Assembly: GCA_039720395.1 (NCBI GenBank)
Contig: CM077824.1
Coordinates: forward strand, 23,885,278 to 23,949,277
DNA length: 64,000 nt
Origin: Liquidambar formosana
Taxonomy: Eukaryota; Streptophyta; Magnoliopsida; Saxifragales; Altingiaceae
Direction: 5' to 3'
The position numbers and the translations under genes were made by a program. Shown here piece by piece: positions 36,351-47,759 of the stretch (within the stretch, counting starts at the first letter, position 1; each line of letters begins with the position of its first letter). The notes under the pieces were generated by a model. That model searched no databases, was not told the DNA's origin, and saw only the letters and a list, made by a program, of their open reading frames with translations.

Positions 36351-37956
36351 TCCAGGTTCAGCTAGGACTTGAGAAAGCGAAAACTTAGCAACATACCACA
36401 TGCTAATGTGGCTTATATAGCCACTAATGAGGACCGGCCCTAATGGGAGAATCCCTTATGGATTCTAACTTGCAATTTTCCCAAAATTACAATTTAACCC
36501 CTCTTACTTATATCCAATACAAGTGTAGCCCTCAAAAACTTTTCTTATTCAATCTTACCCATTCTCTCAAAGCTTTAAAGTCCTTCTTTGCATGATCAGT
36601 TTGTGACCCATTGGGTTAACATCATCGAGTAATAGGAATAGCACAAGGAGTGCACAATGAAACACTTTCTATTAAGGGTCTAATTGGAACACTTTCCAAT
36701 TCCCTAATTGACTATAACTCATTTATGTCAATTAGGGCTTCTACTAACGATGAGTAGCATCTAACAATGGCTCATGGTATGGTCCTCAATTAGGTGAATA
36801 AATATCGAACAAAGAACCCTTCAGTTATAGCTTAAGGTAATAATTACATCATTCCATCTATACAATGTTTCTGATTAAACTAATAGGATATGGAAGTCTA
36901 TAAAGTCCCTAGTTTAATACTTTATACCCATTCATATATATCAACTCATTGATGCATTATGAAAACTCCTTTCCATAATCATCCTACCATGGCCATAGAT
37001 TTTATAAGTTATATTATGAATGCTATATGAAACATTCTCTCCCTTTTAACTGAGAGTGTGGATTCCTTATTGATCACTCACATGCCTCCATACATATATC
37101 AATAGAACCAATAAACACCTTTGTAGACCCCATAGGAATCCACACTTAGTGTTATCAAACTTCTAAGGCTATATGCAAAAGATAACTATGGTGTCTCAGG
37201 TCTAAGGATTACTTGTACTACTGCAACTATGAGAAACTGATTGACAGGCAGTTAAAACTCTATTTAGTTGATCTCATATTCTATGGTCACATTTAGTGTA
37301 CCTATTCATGTAATAGGCACCCATATGTTGGTTATAGTGTTTATACACAAATAGCTTGAGACTAGTTATCTATCTTCCTATAGAGCCAACCTAACATGTG
37401 CTAGTCCTATGGTTCATTATTGTCCATTACAATGAACCTTCAACTAGAAATGATTTAGGAGTTTAGTACAGAAATATATATACAGTTTTAAAACCATAAC
37501 TCATTATAATTTCATATTCTCAACTCTAATTCCTTGGATATATCATGTAAATATAAAGAATAAAATAAACATGATAGGCCCTTTATTAAATAATAATAAA
37601 TGTGACATACAATAAATGAAATCTTATGATTATTCTTTATCCCTAAAACATCATCTCTATAATTGGCTATAGGGCATATAACTAACACATGGACATGTAA
37701 ATCAAGCCTAAGATGTACATGGAAACTCCCCAAAGCAAGCTCTAGCTTCCAAATGCCATGATTGATGAAGAGAATGGAGATTCCAACTCTAAGATGCAAC
37801 CAAACCTCACAAACACTATAAATAAATAAATGTAAGGATTTGATGACTAAATTCCAAAAGGAGTGTAAACCCTAGCTTTAGACATGAGAAAATACCTCTC
37901 AACTCGAAATAGAGGTTGGCCATAAGTGAATCCAAGTTAGAAATTAGTAGATTTAA

Positions 37957-40137
37957 TGTCACGACTCGAAAATAGGCTATGACGTGTCAATAGAAAGAAG
38001 AATAAATAAAATGAAGTTCAAGGATGGTTTATAATAATTATAGCTTTATAAAATATTTTTAGAAAATCCGATATAGTCCTGTCTGAAAATAGGACATACC
38101 AAGTTCTCGACAGTTTAAACCTGTTCAATTTAAAATCAAAATCATTTAACCATCCACAATAGGTAATTAAATTAAGCTGGCATACTAGTTCCCACAGAGT
38201 TCTATTGTCAATACAAGCATTGTATAATACAATAAGTCTGTCTAAATAATATACAAGCCATAAAATTGTAAAATACATCTGCACAACACCCATAATGCAA
38301 TGCATATGCTAAATCCGATGTGATGCCTCCTCATAAGAGTCATCCTTACTTTGCTCAAAGTCTACAAAAGGTTTTAAAAATAGGCATGAGTATAAACTCA
38401 GTAGGATATAATTTTCAAAATTGTATATCAAGATTTTAAAACCATTATGAACAATTAAATAAAATGAGATAATAAGGGGTTGCATATCACAATTTTAAAA
38501 CAAGTATAGGGGAACATGAAAATCATTCATAACATAAATCCACCATATCTGGCAATTCACAACATCATCAGTCTTTCAAACTGAATAATCCTCCCCAAGT
38601 CATGCGAGGCTCTCGTGCGCGGAAATGAGAGGAAACACTATGAATCCCTACATGAGTCCAGAAAGTAACCTCATCTTGACGAAACACTATGAATCCTACA
38701 TGGATCCAGAAAGTAACCTCATTTCGGGAACAATACGGTTATTAAGACCAGAAAGTACCCCTTATCATCACATCCATTTTTATTTATAATTTTAGAAAAA
38801 TGGGTTTCCAACACTTATGTAAAAGTGACCCTTAAATAGTTTATTACAAAGATTTAACAAATAGGTTTTCAAAATCAACCCATTATATTCCAAATCATGT
38901 GAGGGTATGCAAAACAATACCAATATAACTAAATAGGGTATAAAACAAAACCCTAATTTCTCAAATATATGAATTTTTAAGAAATTCAAACCCCAATCCC
39001 ATGTAAACATGTATCATATCATGTAAACATGCAAAAAAACCCATAATAATATACCAAATCATGTATACAATGGTTTACAACCATGAAAAATGCACCTACC
39101 TCTCAAATGGTAGCTAGAAACGTGAATCTAAGGGTGTACACGTGTAGATCAGGGTGGAAATCACAAGATCCATGCGTTATGGGGTCGGACTCGAGCTCCT
39201 ATGGTCACGCTCCTCACCGTCGAGCTCCTCTTTCTCTCTCTTTCTCTCTCTCCTCTCTTTCCTTTTTTGCCAAAAAGTGGGTAAGAAACCCATTAGGAAT
39301 GGGTTTAATAAGGGAAAGTGGGGGTAAAATCGTCAAACAATCCTTTTTAAAACTGTCTATCGACACTTTCAAACGGCTGACAAGTATTTTAAGCAGACTG
39401 AAAATGCCTAACACAAAACAATCCTCTTTAGAATTTTCAGTCGGCTGGCATGAACTTTTAGCCGGTTGAAAATTGTCTTTCAGACGGCTGAAACATGTTT
39501 CAGCCATCTGAAATACATAGACAGCAGAAAATAGACAGTTAGTCAGGCAACTCTCCATCAGCACAGACATCAGCCTTATTTTCATCCAAAACATTTAAGT
39601 AATCTTCTTCATTCTTATATTATCTTTTTATTTAAATGTTTTGGATGAAAATAAGGCTGATGTCTATGCTGATGGAGAGTTGGCTGACTAACTGTCTATT
39701 TTCTGCTGTCTATGTATTTCAGACGGCTGAAACATGTTTTAGCCGTCTGAAAGACAATTTTCAGCTGGCTGAAAGTTCATGTCAGCCGATTGATACTTTA
39801 AGTTATTTAATGAAAATAAGCAAATAGCCCCCCATTTGAATCCAAATAAAATATTAGAAAAATCAAATTCCAAGTATATCAAAATCTCATTTCCAAGTTT
39901 TAGTACAAAATCTGTCGCCCGACAGATTTTCCTAAAACAAACATGTGAGGAACCAATCCAAACATGCTAATAAAATCCCATAAAATCACAGAAGTCTTAT
40001 AATATTATAAACTTCTGTTACTGCCAAAAATTATCTTTAAAAACAAAGATTTACGAAAATTCACTTTTTTCCCACACTTAGCCAAATTTCAGCAACTTAA
40101 ACCCTTAATACCTTACTTTCAAATTACGGGTATTACA
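37957..40137 (-). mobile_element. family-A-related solo LTR (antisense)
   Basis: A 2,181-bp insertion from TGTCACGACTCG to GGGTATTACA with a perfect TSD TTTAA (37,952-37,956 and 40,138-40,142). Its right part aligns with the copies at 44,388-46,920 and 33,893-36,350, but the motif array (39,357-39,795) uses a different core, CAGCCGTCTG/CAGACGGCTG, and includes a large hairpin. Confidence 0.9.
39437..39793. repeat. 162-bp inverted repeat (hairpin) inside an LTR
   Basis: Arms 39,437-39,598 and 39,632-39,793 are near-perfect reverse complements separated by about 33 bases. Each arm contains several TTTCAGACGGCTGAAA-like dyads, so the hairpin doubles the motif array in inverted orientation. It is not present in the sister LTRs and probably arose after they diverged. 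Confidence 0.9.
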
Positions 40138-40210
40138 TTTAAGGCCAAGATGCATGAAATCCATGGAAAAATGGAGGGAGAACCCTTCACTTTCCCAGTC
40201 GTATACCCCT

Positions 40211-41505
40211 TGTTGTCCCAATTAAATAACTCTAGAGGGGGGTAAATAGGGTTATAGGCCAAATAAAAAATTAATTGCAATCTCAAAACTAATTATTGCA
40301 AATAAGAATGAATAAAAGAATAAGCAATAATAAAGAAATTAAAAGAAAGAGAATGCAAACGATGTTAATGAGGTTCGGCCTCCCGCCTACGTCCTCGCCT
40401 CAAGAGCTCGTTTGAGGATTCACCAATCCACTATCACTCTCCTTCAAGGTGGAGCAGCAGACCTTTATAATTCAAGTGTTCTTTACCAACACTTAGCTAA
40501 AAACACACTTCTCAAGTGTTTACAAAGTGAGGGTTCACACTACCCTTTAATACAAGATGTTTGGAGTTGTTTTTGTACTCAAAGAAAGCTCTCTCAAAGA
40601 GTCGATACACAGAAAATGAAAACACACTCAACTATTGATTGATTTCAATGAATGCTCACAATAGAAATTAGGGTTTGTAATTGATTTTCTTGTTTTTAGC
40701 TCAATGAATGCTCATAAATGAGCTTAAGGCTTGTATTTATACACAAGGAGTCAATATAGCTGTTCTGTAGCAATACATGCTAGGAAAGGGAATTTGGTGG
40801 GCATTTAATGCTTCAAAAGTCCGTTAAAAAACTAGCCGTTAGAACTCTGCCTGAGGATTTCAGCTGATTGGAATATCTTTCAGCTGTCTGAAGAAGGCTG
40901 CTAAATTTTCTAAAGAAGGTGAAAATTGGGAATCACAGATGAGGACTTTCAGCCGTCTTAAAGTTCACTTTTAGCCGTCTCAAAGTACTTTCAGCCATCT
41001 CAAAGTTCTTTCAGCCGGCTCAAAGAACCGTCTGAAAAATACAGAGAGCTAATTTTATCAGGAAGGTGCATTTTTCACCTGCTGAGAACTTTCAGCCTGC
41101 TGAAACTATGTTTCAACCGTTTGAAAATCTCTGTTTTCAGACAGGGAATTTTCACTAACTCTTGGTTCAAAGTGAATTGCATAGGCCTTTATATTTATCA
41201 ATTTTGCAAAGTTTTAAGTCCTTTAATCTTGTGTGAGCAAGGATTGAAATCAATCTTACAATATGTTCCTAAGTTTCTCACATATCGACTTGAAACAAAG
41301 CTGATTCATTCTTGAATAACGAATTGATTCAATTTGCTCTTGTTCATTGTTCTTGTGCTTTTTGCAACTTGATCCATGATTCTTGAAGCATCTTATGGCT
41401 TTGATACCTGTTTTGATTAACCACTTAAATGCTCATTAGTATTTAAACATCTTATTATGTATTATTATCATCAAAATCACGGGGTTAAAACCATTGAGGC
41501 CAACA
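40211..41505 (-). mobile_element. family-C solo LTR, copy 1 (antisense)
   Basis: 1,295 bp from TGTTGTCCCAA to GAGGCCAACA with a perfect TSD CCCCT (40,206-40,210 and 41,506-41,510). A second copy is at 61,247-62,569. Read on the minus strand it has a TATA (GTATAAATAC at 40,733-40,742) with a CAGCCGTCTG-type array upstream at about 40,857-41,130. Confidence 0.9.
40733..41130 (-). promoter_or_regulatory. family-C LTR promoter with about nine CAGCCGTCTG-type dyads
   Basis: Minus-strand TATA box GTATAAATAC (40,733-40,742). Upstream (higher coordinates, 40,857-41,130) are about nine imperfect dyads such as TTTCAGCTGTCTGAA, TTTCAGCCGGCTCA and TTCAGCCTGCTGAAA. Confidence 0.6.
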
Positions 41506-41587
41506 CCCCTTTCTCTCTTCCTATCTTTATCTCTCTCTCTCGGCTAAGAAAGTAGAGAAAAATAAATGAAAAATCGTAGGGTGAGAG

Positions 41588-41815
41588 TTATATATAGGAG
41601 GAGGGGCAAAAAGGTTAATTCAAATCATAAAAACATGACTCACAGGCCAAATTCAAGTAGTTTAGTCAACTACATCAAGTGTGTAGTCAACTAAACATAT
41701 CATAATGCAATTTTGCAAAGTTTAGTCGACTACAAGTGAGGTGTAGTCGACTACAGGAAACCTGTAGTCAACTACATCATGTTTTAGTTGATTAAAACTC
41801 CCAAAAATTGAGAAA
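41588..41815 (-). promoter_or_regulatory. family-A host LTR promoter with six TAGTCGACTA-type dyads
   Basis: Minus-strand TATA (complement of TTATATATAGG, 41,588-41,598). About 60-220 bp upstream are six dyads with core AGTCGACT or AGTCAACT flanked by TT/TA, for example TTTAGTCGACTACA. The core is related to, but not the same as, that of the nested family-A copy at 34,450. Confidence 0.6.
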
Positions 41816-42165
41816 ATAGAGTTTCCATAAACTCTAATAAACTATAACTTCCAAAATACTCCAAACCAAGCTATAATAGCACATCCAAAACATATCTTAA
41901 CCACAATAACAATAATAATCAAATATTAGACCCTCACAATATACGAAAATTCATTTTTTTTCTAACATTTAGCCAAATTTCAGCAATTTAAACATTTAAA
42001 TTGCAAATAAGGCCAAACACACACTTAAGATACTTGATGCATAAAAACAAGCATCAAAATACATTTAACATTATATCATCATACATATGGATTACCTATA
42101 AATGAGGTCGTCCAACAAATCAAGAGATTAATTACGCTAATCATACATTAAGCCGTAATACCCTG

Positions 42166-42331
42166 AATATTTATTGATTTATTTTACGTGTATATTTGGT
42201 GGAATTATACACAAGGTGATAACTTTAAATATTTTATATTGAGAATGAAGAGGAGGTCAGTTGGATGTTGGGAGACATTACATTAAATTGCTTTGTGTGG
42301 AGAAAGATGATTAAATTGTGATTGTGATTAT

Positions 42332-42362
<31 letters not shown>

Positions 42363-43417
42363 GGAGGAAAGAAAAGAGAAAAGAAGAAACAAACAGAATA
42401 GAGAAAAAAAAAAAAGAGAAAAGAAGGGAGATTAGTTTTCGATGGAAGAAGAAAAGAAGGTAAAAGAAGAAAGGAAAGAGAAGAAAAGTCAAAAGAAGAG
42501 AGTAAAGAAGAGTAGAAAATGAAGGAAGAGGAGCAGAGATTAGGTGTAGAAAAAGAGAAAAAGAAAGAAGAGAAAGGAGATAGGACGGGAGAAGAGAAGA
42601 AATACGAAGAAAAAAATAAATGAAGAGAGAGAAAGGGAGATAGGGACGTGAGTGAGAAGAAGGAAATAAAAGGAGAAGAAGAGAGGAGAGAAAGAAAGAA
42701 ACGAGCAGGGAGAGGGAGGAATCCGAGAGGTAGAGGTTTAGTCGCCGGAGCATAGGAGCTCCAATCCAACTCCTGTCAGTATGGATTCTATATTTCTTAA
42801 GCTGATCTACACAGTCTACAGTGGTGGTTATTCATTTTATTTACTTATTTTTGAAGTAGGGGGTTTAATTCTTGTACAGTAAATGATGATTATTTTGAAA
42901 CATATGTTGATATTTGATTTATGCAAGGTGATAATTATTGATGGTGATATTATTTGATGTCATGGATTATGATGGATGATTTTATTGACAGATGGATTAT
43001 ATTCGAGGTTGATGATTTGGAGTTCGTATTATTTGATTTATATATTATTTTGAATATATAAATGCTTGCATGTGATTTCTGAAACATTATTTTTTGTATA
43101 GGAATTGGATTTCCTACTGGGCTGTTGTTCGCTCACCCTAATATATTTTCAGGTGATAATTGTTGGAGGCACGTTGTAGAATTGGGGTTCAAGATTTGGA
43201 GAAGTTATTGCGTACATTTATTTTTATTTAAAGCTGATGTAATTTTATTTATTTGGTTGTCCAATGTATATTGATGATGAATTTTGGGTTAACCATCGCT
43301 ACCCGCAGCCGCGCAATACTCTGTATTTTCAAAGGGAATTTATTTTTGAAAAGATTTATTTGTACAGAGCTCATATAAAAATTGTACGTGTTAAGGTATA
43401 TAAATTTTGGGGCGTTA
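42166..43417 (+). mobile_element. LTR-like segment (family B), left end truncated
   Basis: Sequence ending GGGGCGTTACA, a typical 3' LTR end, directly abutting TRIM LTR 2. The left end begins near TAATACCCTGAATATT without a clear TG or TSD, next to the broken end of the family-A host LTR, so a recombination between elements is likely. A long purine-rich tract lies inside. No coding sequence. Confidence 0.5.
42361..42725 (+). repeat. about 365-base polypurine tract
   Basis: Almost pure A/G on the plus strand (GGAGGAAAGAAAAGAG onward), with very few pyrimidines. The minus-strand open frames across it encode only Ser/Leu/Phe runs and are not genes. Confidence 0.9.
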
Positions 43418-43847
43418 CAGTTTGTCTCACATCGGAAGAATAGAAGAAAGAAAGTCTTAATATACAAGAAATGGACTCACCACTAATAGGCTTAGACTTT
43501 TTGTGTGGGTATGGATTCTACACTTGTATGTTGGACCAGTGATGTTGGATTTTGGACTCTCCTTTTCTTCCCAATAAATGGTATCAAAACTGATGGTTAA
43601 CAATCATAGGTGAACTCTTCGAGTAGTGAAGTGCCTGTTAGATAGGCTCTTGATTTGGAATCGCGGTATCGCAATGTTTGGTGTATTGAGTTGGTTTTCC
43701 TCAATGTTGATGTGGTGTTCCATGAGCTTGGCACAGGGCTACTTGGCAAGAACCAAATGAATTAGGCATAATGCTTGTGAAAAGTTGTGGATTGGACTCA
43801 AGGGGGAGTTGAACTTAATGTAGTTTACACATAAATGGGGAGAATAT
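43418..43847 (+). mobile_element. TRIM-like element, LTR 2 (5' truncated) and internal region 2
   Basis: The LTR (about 43,418-43,576) lacks its first roughly 20 bases and ends CCAATA instead of CCAACA. Then come TGGTATCAAAAC (mutated primer-binding site) and a 271-bp interior ending in AAATGGGGAGAATAT before LTR 3. Confidence 0.75.
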
Positions 43848-44022
43848 TGAGGTTTATGTGTGGCTTTGTCTCACATCGGAAGAATAAGAGAAAAAAAGAG
43901 TTTTAATATATAAGTAATGGACTTACCACTAATAGGCTTAGACTTTTTGTGTGGGTACGGGTTCCATACTTGTATGTTGGATATGTGGTGTTGGATTTCG
44001 GACTTCATTTTTCTTCCCAACA
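43848..44022 (+). mobile_element. TRIM-like element, LTR 3
   Basis: Intact 175-bp LTR, TGAGGTTTATG to TTCCCAACA, followed by a primer-binding site TGGTATCAAAGC at 44,025-44,036. Confidence 0.85.
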
Positions 44023-44293
44023 AATGGTATCAAAGCTAATGGCTAACAATCATGGGTGAACTCTTCAAGTGGTGAAGTGCTTGTTAGATGGGCTCTTGAT
44101 TTGGAATCGTGATATCGCAATATTTGGTGTACTAGGTTGGTCTTCCTTAATGTTGATGTGGTGTTCCATGAGCATGGCATGGGGCTACTTAGCAAGAGCC
44201 AAATGAATCAGGCATAATGCTTGTGAAAAGTTGTGGATTGGACTCAAGGGGGAGTTGAACTTGATGCAGTTTACACATAAAGGAGGAGATTAT
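44023..44293 (+). mobile_element. TRIM-like element, internal region 3
   Basis: Non-coding interior of about 271 bp between LTRs 3 and 4, with the Met-tRNA primer site at its start and a purine tract AAAGGAGGAGA at its end. This is the most intact LTR-interior-LTR unit of the array. Confidence 0.8.
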
Positions 44294-44387
44294 TGAGGTT
44301 CATGTGTGGGTTTGTATCACATCGAAAGAATAGAAGAAAAAAGGGTCTTAATATACAACTAACGAACTCACTACCAGTAGGCTTAGG

Positions 44388-46920
44388 TGTCACGACCCAA
44401 ATTAATTAAGCCGTGATCAATAGTAATAAAACAAGCTTTATTTTAATAAATCCTTTGATAAAACGTGGATGACAGATGTCAAAATCTCAACCATTTTAAA
44501 ACTTTTTCCCTTTTTGGACATGACCCATCCATAGATAGGACATACCATCATAATACCTGTTATAAAAATCTATTGATAAAAATTTCGATGTCATCCATGA
44601 AAGTGGTATCATCCCATGCATCGCATTCCACGTATGCACAACATTAAATAATTACAATTACAACCCCGATTAATTTACATTTACATTCGCCAATGGCTTG
44701 GATAAAATTTAACGAAATACATTCATTAATCCTATGAAAATACATTAATAAATCCCAAGAAAGCGTGCCTCCGCATAACTTCATGTCCTGTAATTCTGAA
44801 AAACATTTAAAATAATAGGCGTGAGTCCGACGACTCAGTAGATACAATTTAACATAGTAAACTAAAGCAATGATATAAATAAAAACCAATTATATCATTT
44901 AAAACGAAATATACTGACCAAGTATATTACCAATTCAAAATAAGTTATATCCCATAACTTAAAATAAATTATGCATAATATCCAATGCATGTGACTCATG
45001 TCCAATTTACTTTAATTCCATTAATTACCAACCACTCCCGTAGGAGTCTTCGCGCGGAAACGGAGGATTTAAACCCAACCTCCAAGAGGACAACACAAGG
45101 GTTCCTACCTGGAACCGGAAAGTAGCCTCTGATTCGGGAACACAAGGGTTCCTACCTGGAACCGGAAAGTACCCCAGGACCAAAGGAATGGAAAACACCG
45201 CAAAGTCCCATTGACTGCAAGTAGTCCAGTTCCAATGACCCCTTTTTATGCAATACTTTTACCCAGTATTCATTAAGTCCATTTAATGCATGATTATGCC
45301 CAACATGCAATGAAATTAACCATAAAAATGATTTTAAAACCAAAATCATCTCCCAATTTATGCCATAAAACCCATAATCAAATATCCTCATAATTATAAC
45401 AAAATTATGATAAACAACATAATCTCCATTATGATTATAGTCTCAAAATCATAATCAAAACATCAATTAAGTATGGAAATTAACAAAAAAAAAAATCCAT
45501 ACATCTATATTCCATAGAATGGATAAAATAAACCCAAATTCATAAAGAACATAATTCCCAAATTAGATTATCAAATACCCATAATCTCATTCCAAGATTT
45601 ATTCCATAAATCATTCATATGCATATTCTAGGCCCAAGAGTACCAAATACTATGATAATATATACCATATTATCATGTCAATAGTTTAAACCTATGTAAA
45701 TTGCACCTACCTCCATGAAACGTGTATAAAAATGCAATCTTGATGTTGTGGGTGTGTAGATCCAAGCCTAGGATGCATATGCAAGCTCCCCAAAGTAAGC
45801 CCTAACTTCCCAATGGCCATGGATGATGAAGAGAATGGAGATTCCAACTCCAAGATGCAGCCAAACCTCATGAACACCATGAATAACCACAAAATATGAG
45901 GATATGATAAATAAATCCCAAAAGAAATGCAAACCCTAGCCTTATACATGAGAAATTACCTCTCAAATCCGAAATAGAGGTAATCCATGAGGGGATTCAA
46001 GCTAGAAATGTTGAAATCCAAGCCCCTATGCATGAAATCCAAGCAAAAGTAGAGAGAAAACTCCCTCTCTCTCCTTCGTACGCCCCAAGAGCTCTCCCAA
46101 GCTCACTCTCCCTCTCTCTCGCTCTGAAATGCAGGAATGAGGGTTACAAGTCGGGGTTGAGGGGTTTTATAACCTCAGAGGGGCACATGCGTCATTTCAG
46201 CAAAAATAAGCCTTCAGAACTAATTCAGTCGACTCATTTAGCAATTCAGTCAACTGAAATGACAATTCAGTCGACTGAATTGAGGATTCAGTCAACTGAA
46301 AATCTCAGAATTCAAATTCTTCAGCTTCTGTGTAATTCAGTCGATTGAAATCACACTTCAGTCAACTCAATCAGGCAGTATACACTCCACAGTCTTATTT
46401 TCATTCAAAACATTTAAGTAAAAGGATAAAGTAAAAATAAGCAAATAACCCCCCATTTGAATCCAAATAAAATATTAGAAAAATCAAATTCCCAATATAT
46501 CAAAATCTCATTTCCAAGTTTTAGTACAAAATCCGTCGCCCGACAGATTTTTCTAAAACAAACATGCGTGGAACCCAATCCAAACATGTTAATAAAATAC
46601 CATAAAATCACCAATGTCTTATAATATTATAAACTCCCATTACCGCCAAAAATTATCTTTCAAAACTAAGATTTACGAAAATTCACTTTTTTCCCAACAC
46701 TTAGCCAAATTTCAGCAACTTAAACCCTTAAGTTGCAAATAAGGCTAAACGCACCCGAAAGATACTCAATGCACCAAAACAAGCATCAAAACACATCCAA
46801 CATCATAATATCATACACATGCATTACCCATGCATGAAGTCATCCGACAAATCAAGGGATTAGCTACGTTAACCATAGATTAAACCCTTAATACCCTATT
46901 TAAAAATTACGGGTATTACA
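44388..46920 (-). mobile_element. family-A solo LTR (antisense)
   Basis: 2,533 bp from TGTCACGACCC to GGGTATTACA with a perfect TSD TTAGG (44,383-44,387 and 46,921-46,925). Its U3 is nearly the mirror of the plus-strand copy at 33,893, with six TTCAGTCGACTGAA-type sites at about 46,226-46,370 upstream of a minus-strand TATA (TATAAAA, 46,165-46,171). No internal domain. Confidence 0.9.
46165..46370 (-). promoter_or_regulatory. LTR promoter with six dyads, mirror of 34,450-34,655
   Basis: The same six-site arrangement as in the plus-strand copy, on the minus strand. Two of the intersite spacers match closely. Several sites have decayed to AGTCAACT by C-to-T or G-to-A changes at the CpG, as expected if methylated. 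Confidence 0.6.
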
Positions 46921-47004
46921 TTAGGCCTTTTGTGTAAGTATGAGTTCCAAACTTGTATATTGGCCTATACGTATTGGATTTTGGACTTCCCTTTCTCCCT
47001 AACA

Positions 47005-47759
47005 AATTCTTCACCTATAACTATAGTTATTAAACTCAAAATGGACATTGACCCAATCTAGAGGTTAGGTCACCGATTGAACAGATCTTATAATTAAAAA
47101 AATAATAAAAAATGAAACTATGAAAAAAAATGAAGAGTGTAAATTTAAACATTAAGTAATATGTCTTCTAAGTTATATCACAATAGCAACACTTAGTTTA
47201 ATGGTTAAGATTTTCTTTAACTTTATTTCAATCTTTGTTTCAAATCCTCGTTGAAGCAAAAGCAGGAGTATTTTTACATACATTACCATAGTCCAATAGT
47301 GTTGAATTGGTCCAATCTGATCAGTTTACACTGGGTTGTAAAAAACCACTGATTTGAGGCAGTTTAAGCTAATTCATTCCGGTTTAATTACATTTCTGAT
47401 CTAATGATAAAACCGAATCAATCAAAGATTTGATTTGGTCCGGGTGTAATAATTATGCCTACAACTCTGCAAAGTCCATATGAAAACATTTTTAACATCA
47501 AAAGGTAGAAGATGATGATTTAGGGTTAGGAACTGAATTCAAAGGCTGGTTCAATAAGTTCATGAACTCTTTATATTTGGCCTCGAAGACTTTCATTAGT
47601 TTATTAGGGTCCATAACACCATTTTGAAAAATCACCATATTTTGACATTTTTGTAGAATTTTGCAAAATTTAGCCACCAAAACAAGGAATTCAAACTCGT
47701 TTAGCATTTGGATATTGAGATCAATTAAAGGATTAAGTAAAGCTTTTTACCATTGAAAC
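47005..47759. other. unassigned spacer
   Basis: No recognisable gene or transposon end. A minus-strand frame at 47,498-47,707 of about 69 codons has no family resemblance. Confidence 0.5.

Larger units (their letters stand above)
33563..37687 (-). mobile_element. copia-type solo LTR (antisense), interrupted
   Basis: Its own sequence is 33,563-33,892 and 36,356-37,687, about 1.66 kb. It ends GGGCATATAACTAACA; read on the minus strand the start TGTTAGTTATATGCCC is typical of a widespread plant copia LTR class. It is flanked by CATAG (33,558-33,562) and CATGG (37,688-37,692), a 5-bp TSD with one mismatch. A minus-strand TATA (CTATATAAGCC) lies near 36,409-36,419. No internal coding region is present. 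Confidence 0.75.
32219..42165 (-). mobile_element. family-A LTR (antisense), host of nest 1
   Basis: Begins TGTAACGACCC, the reverse complement of the LTR end GGGTCGTTACA at 36,350. Its own sequence is split into 32,219-33,562, 37,693-37,956, 40,143-40,210 and 41,511 to about 42,165, together about 2.3 kb. That matches the 2.1-2.5 kb of intact copies, and the pieces align in order with the copy at 44,388-46,920. A TATA-like string lies at 41,588-41,598 (minus strand). The right end is not clean: it stops near GCCGTAATA and runs into another LTR. Confidence 0.75.
44294..47004 (+). mobile_element. TRIM-like element, LTR 4, split by a solo LTR
   Basis: Its own sequence is 44,294-44,387 and 46,926-47,004 (173 bp together), ending CCCTAACA. 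It is interrupted by the family-A LTR at 44,388-46,920, whose TSD TTAGG comes from this LTR. No further primer-binding site follows, so this is the 3' terminal LTR. Confidence 0.8.

Noticed and set aside
42311..42769. 152-codon Ser/Leu-rich membrane-like protein on the minus strand
   Set aside because: It is the translation of a polypurine tract and a TA microsatellite; no complexity or homology.
31787..47004. A 5-bp TSD for the whole TRIM array
   Set aside because: TTTGT precedes LTR 1 but AATTC follows LTR 4; they do not match, so no TSD is claimed.
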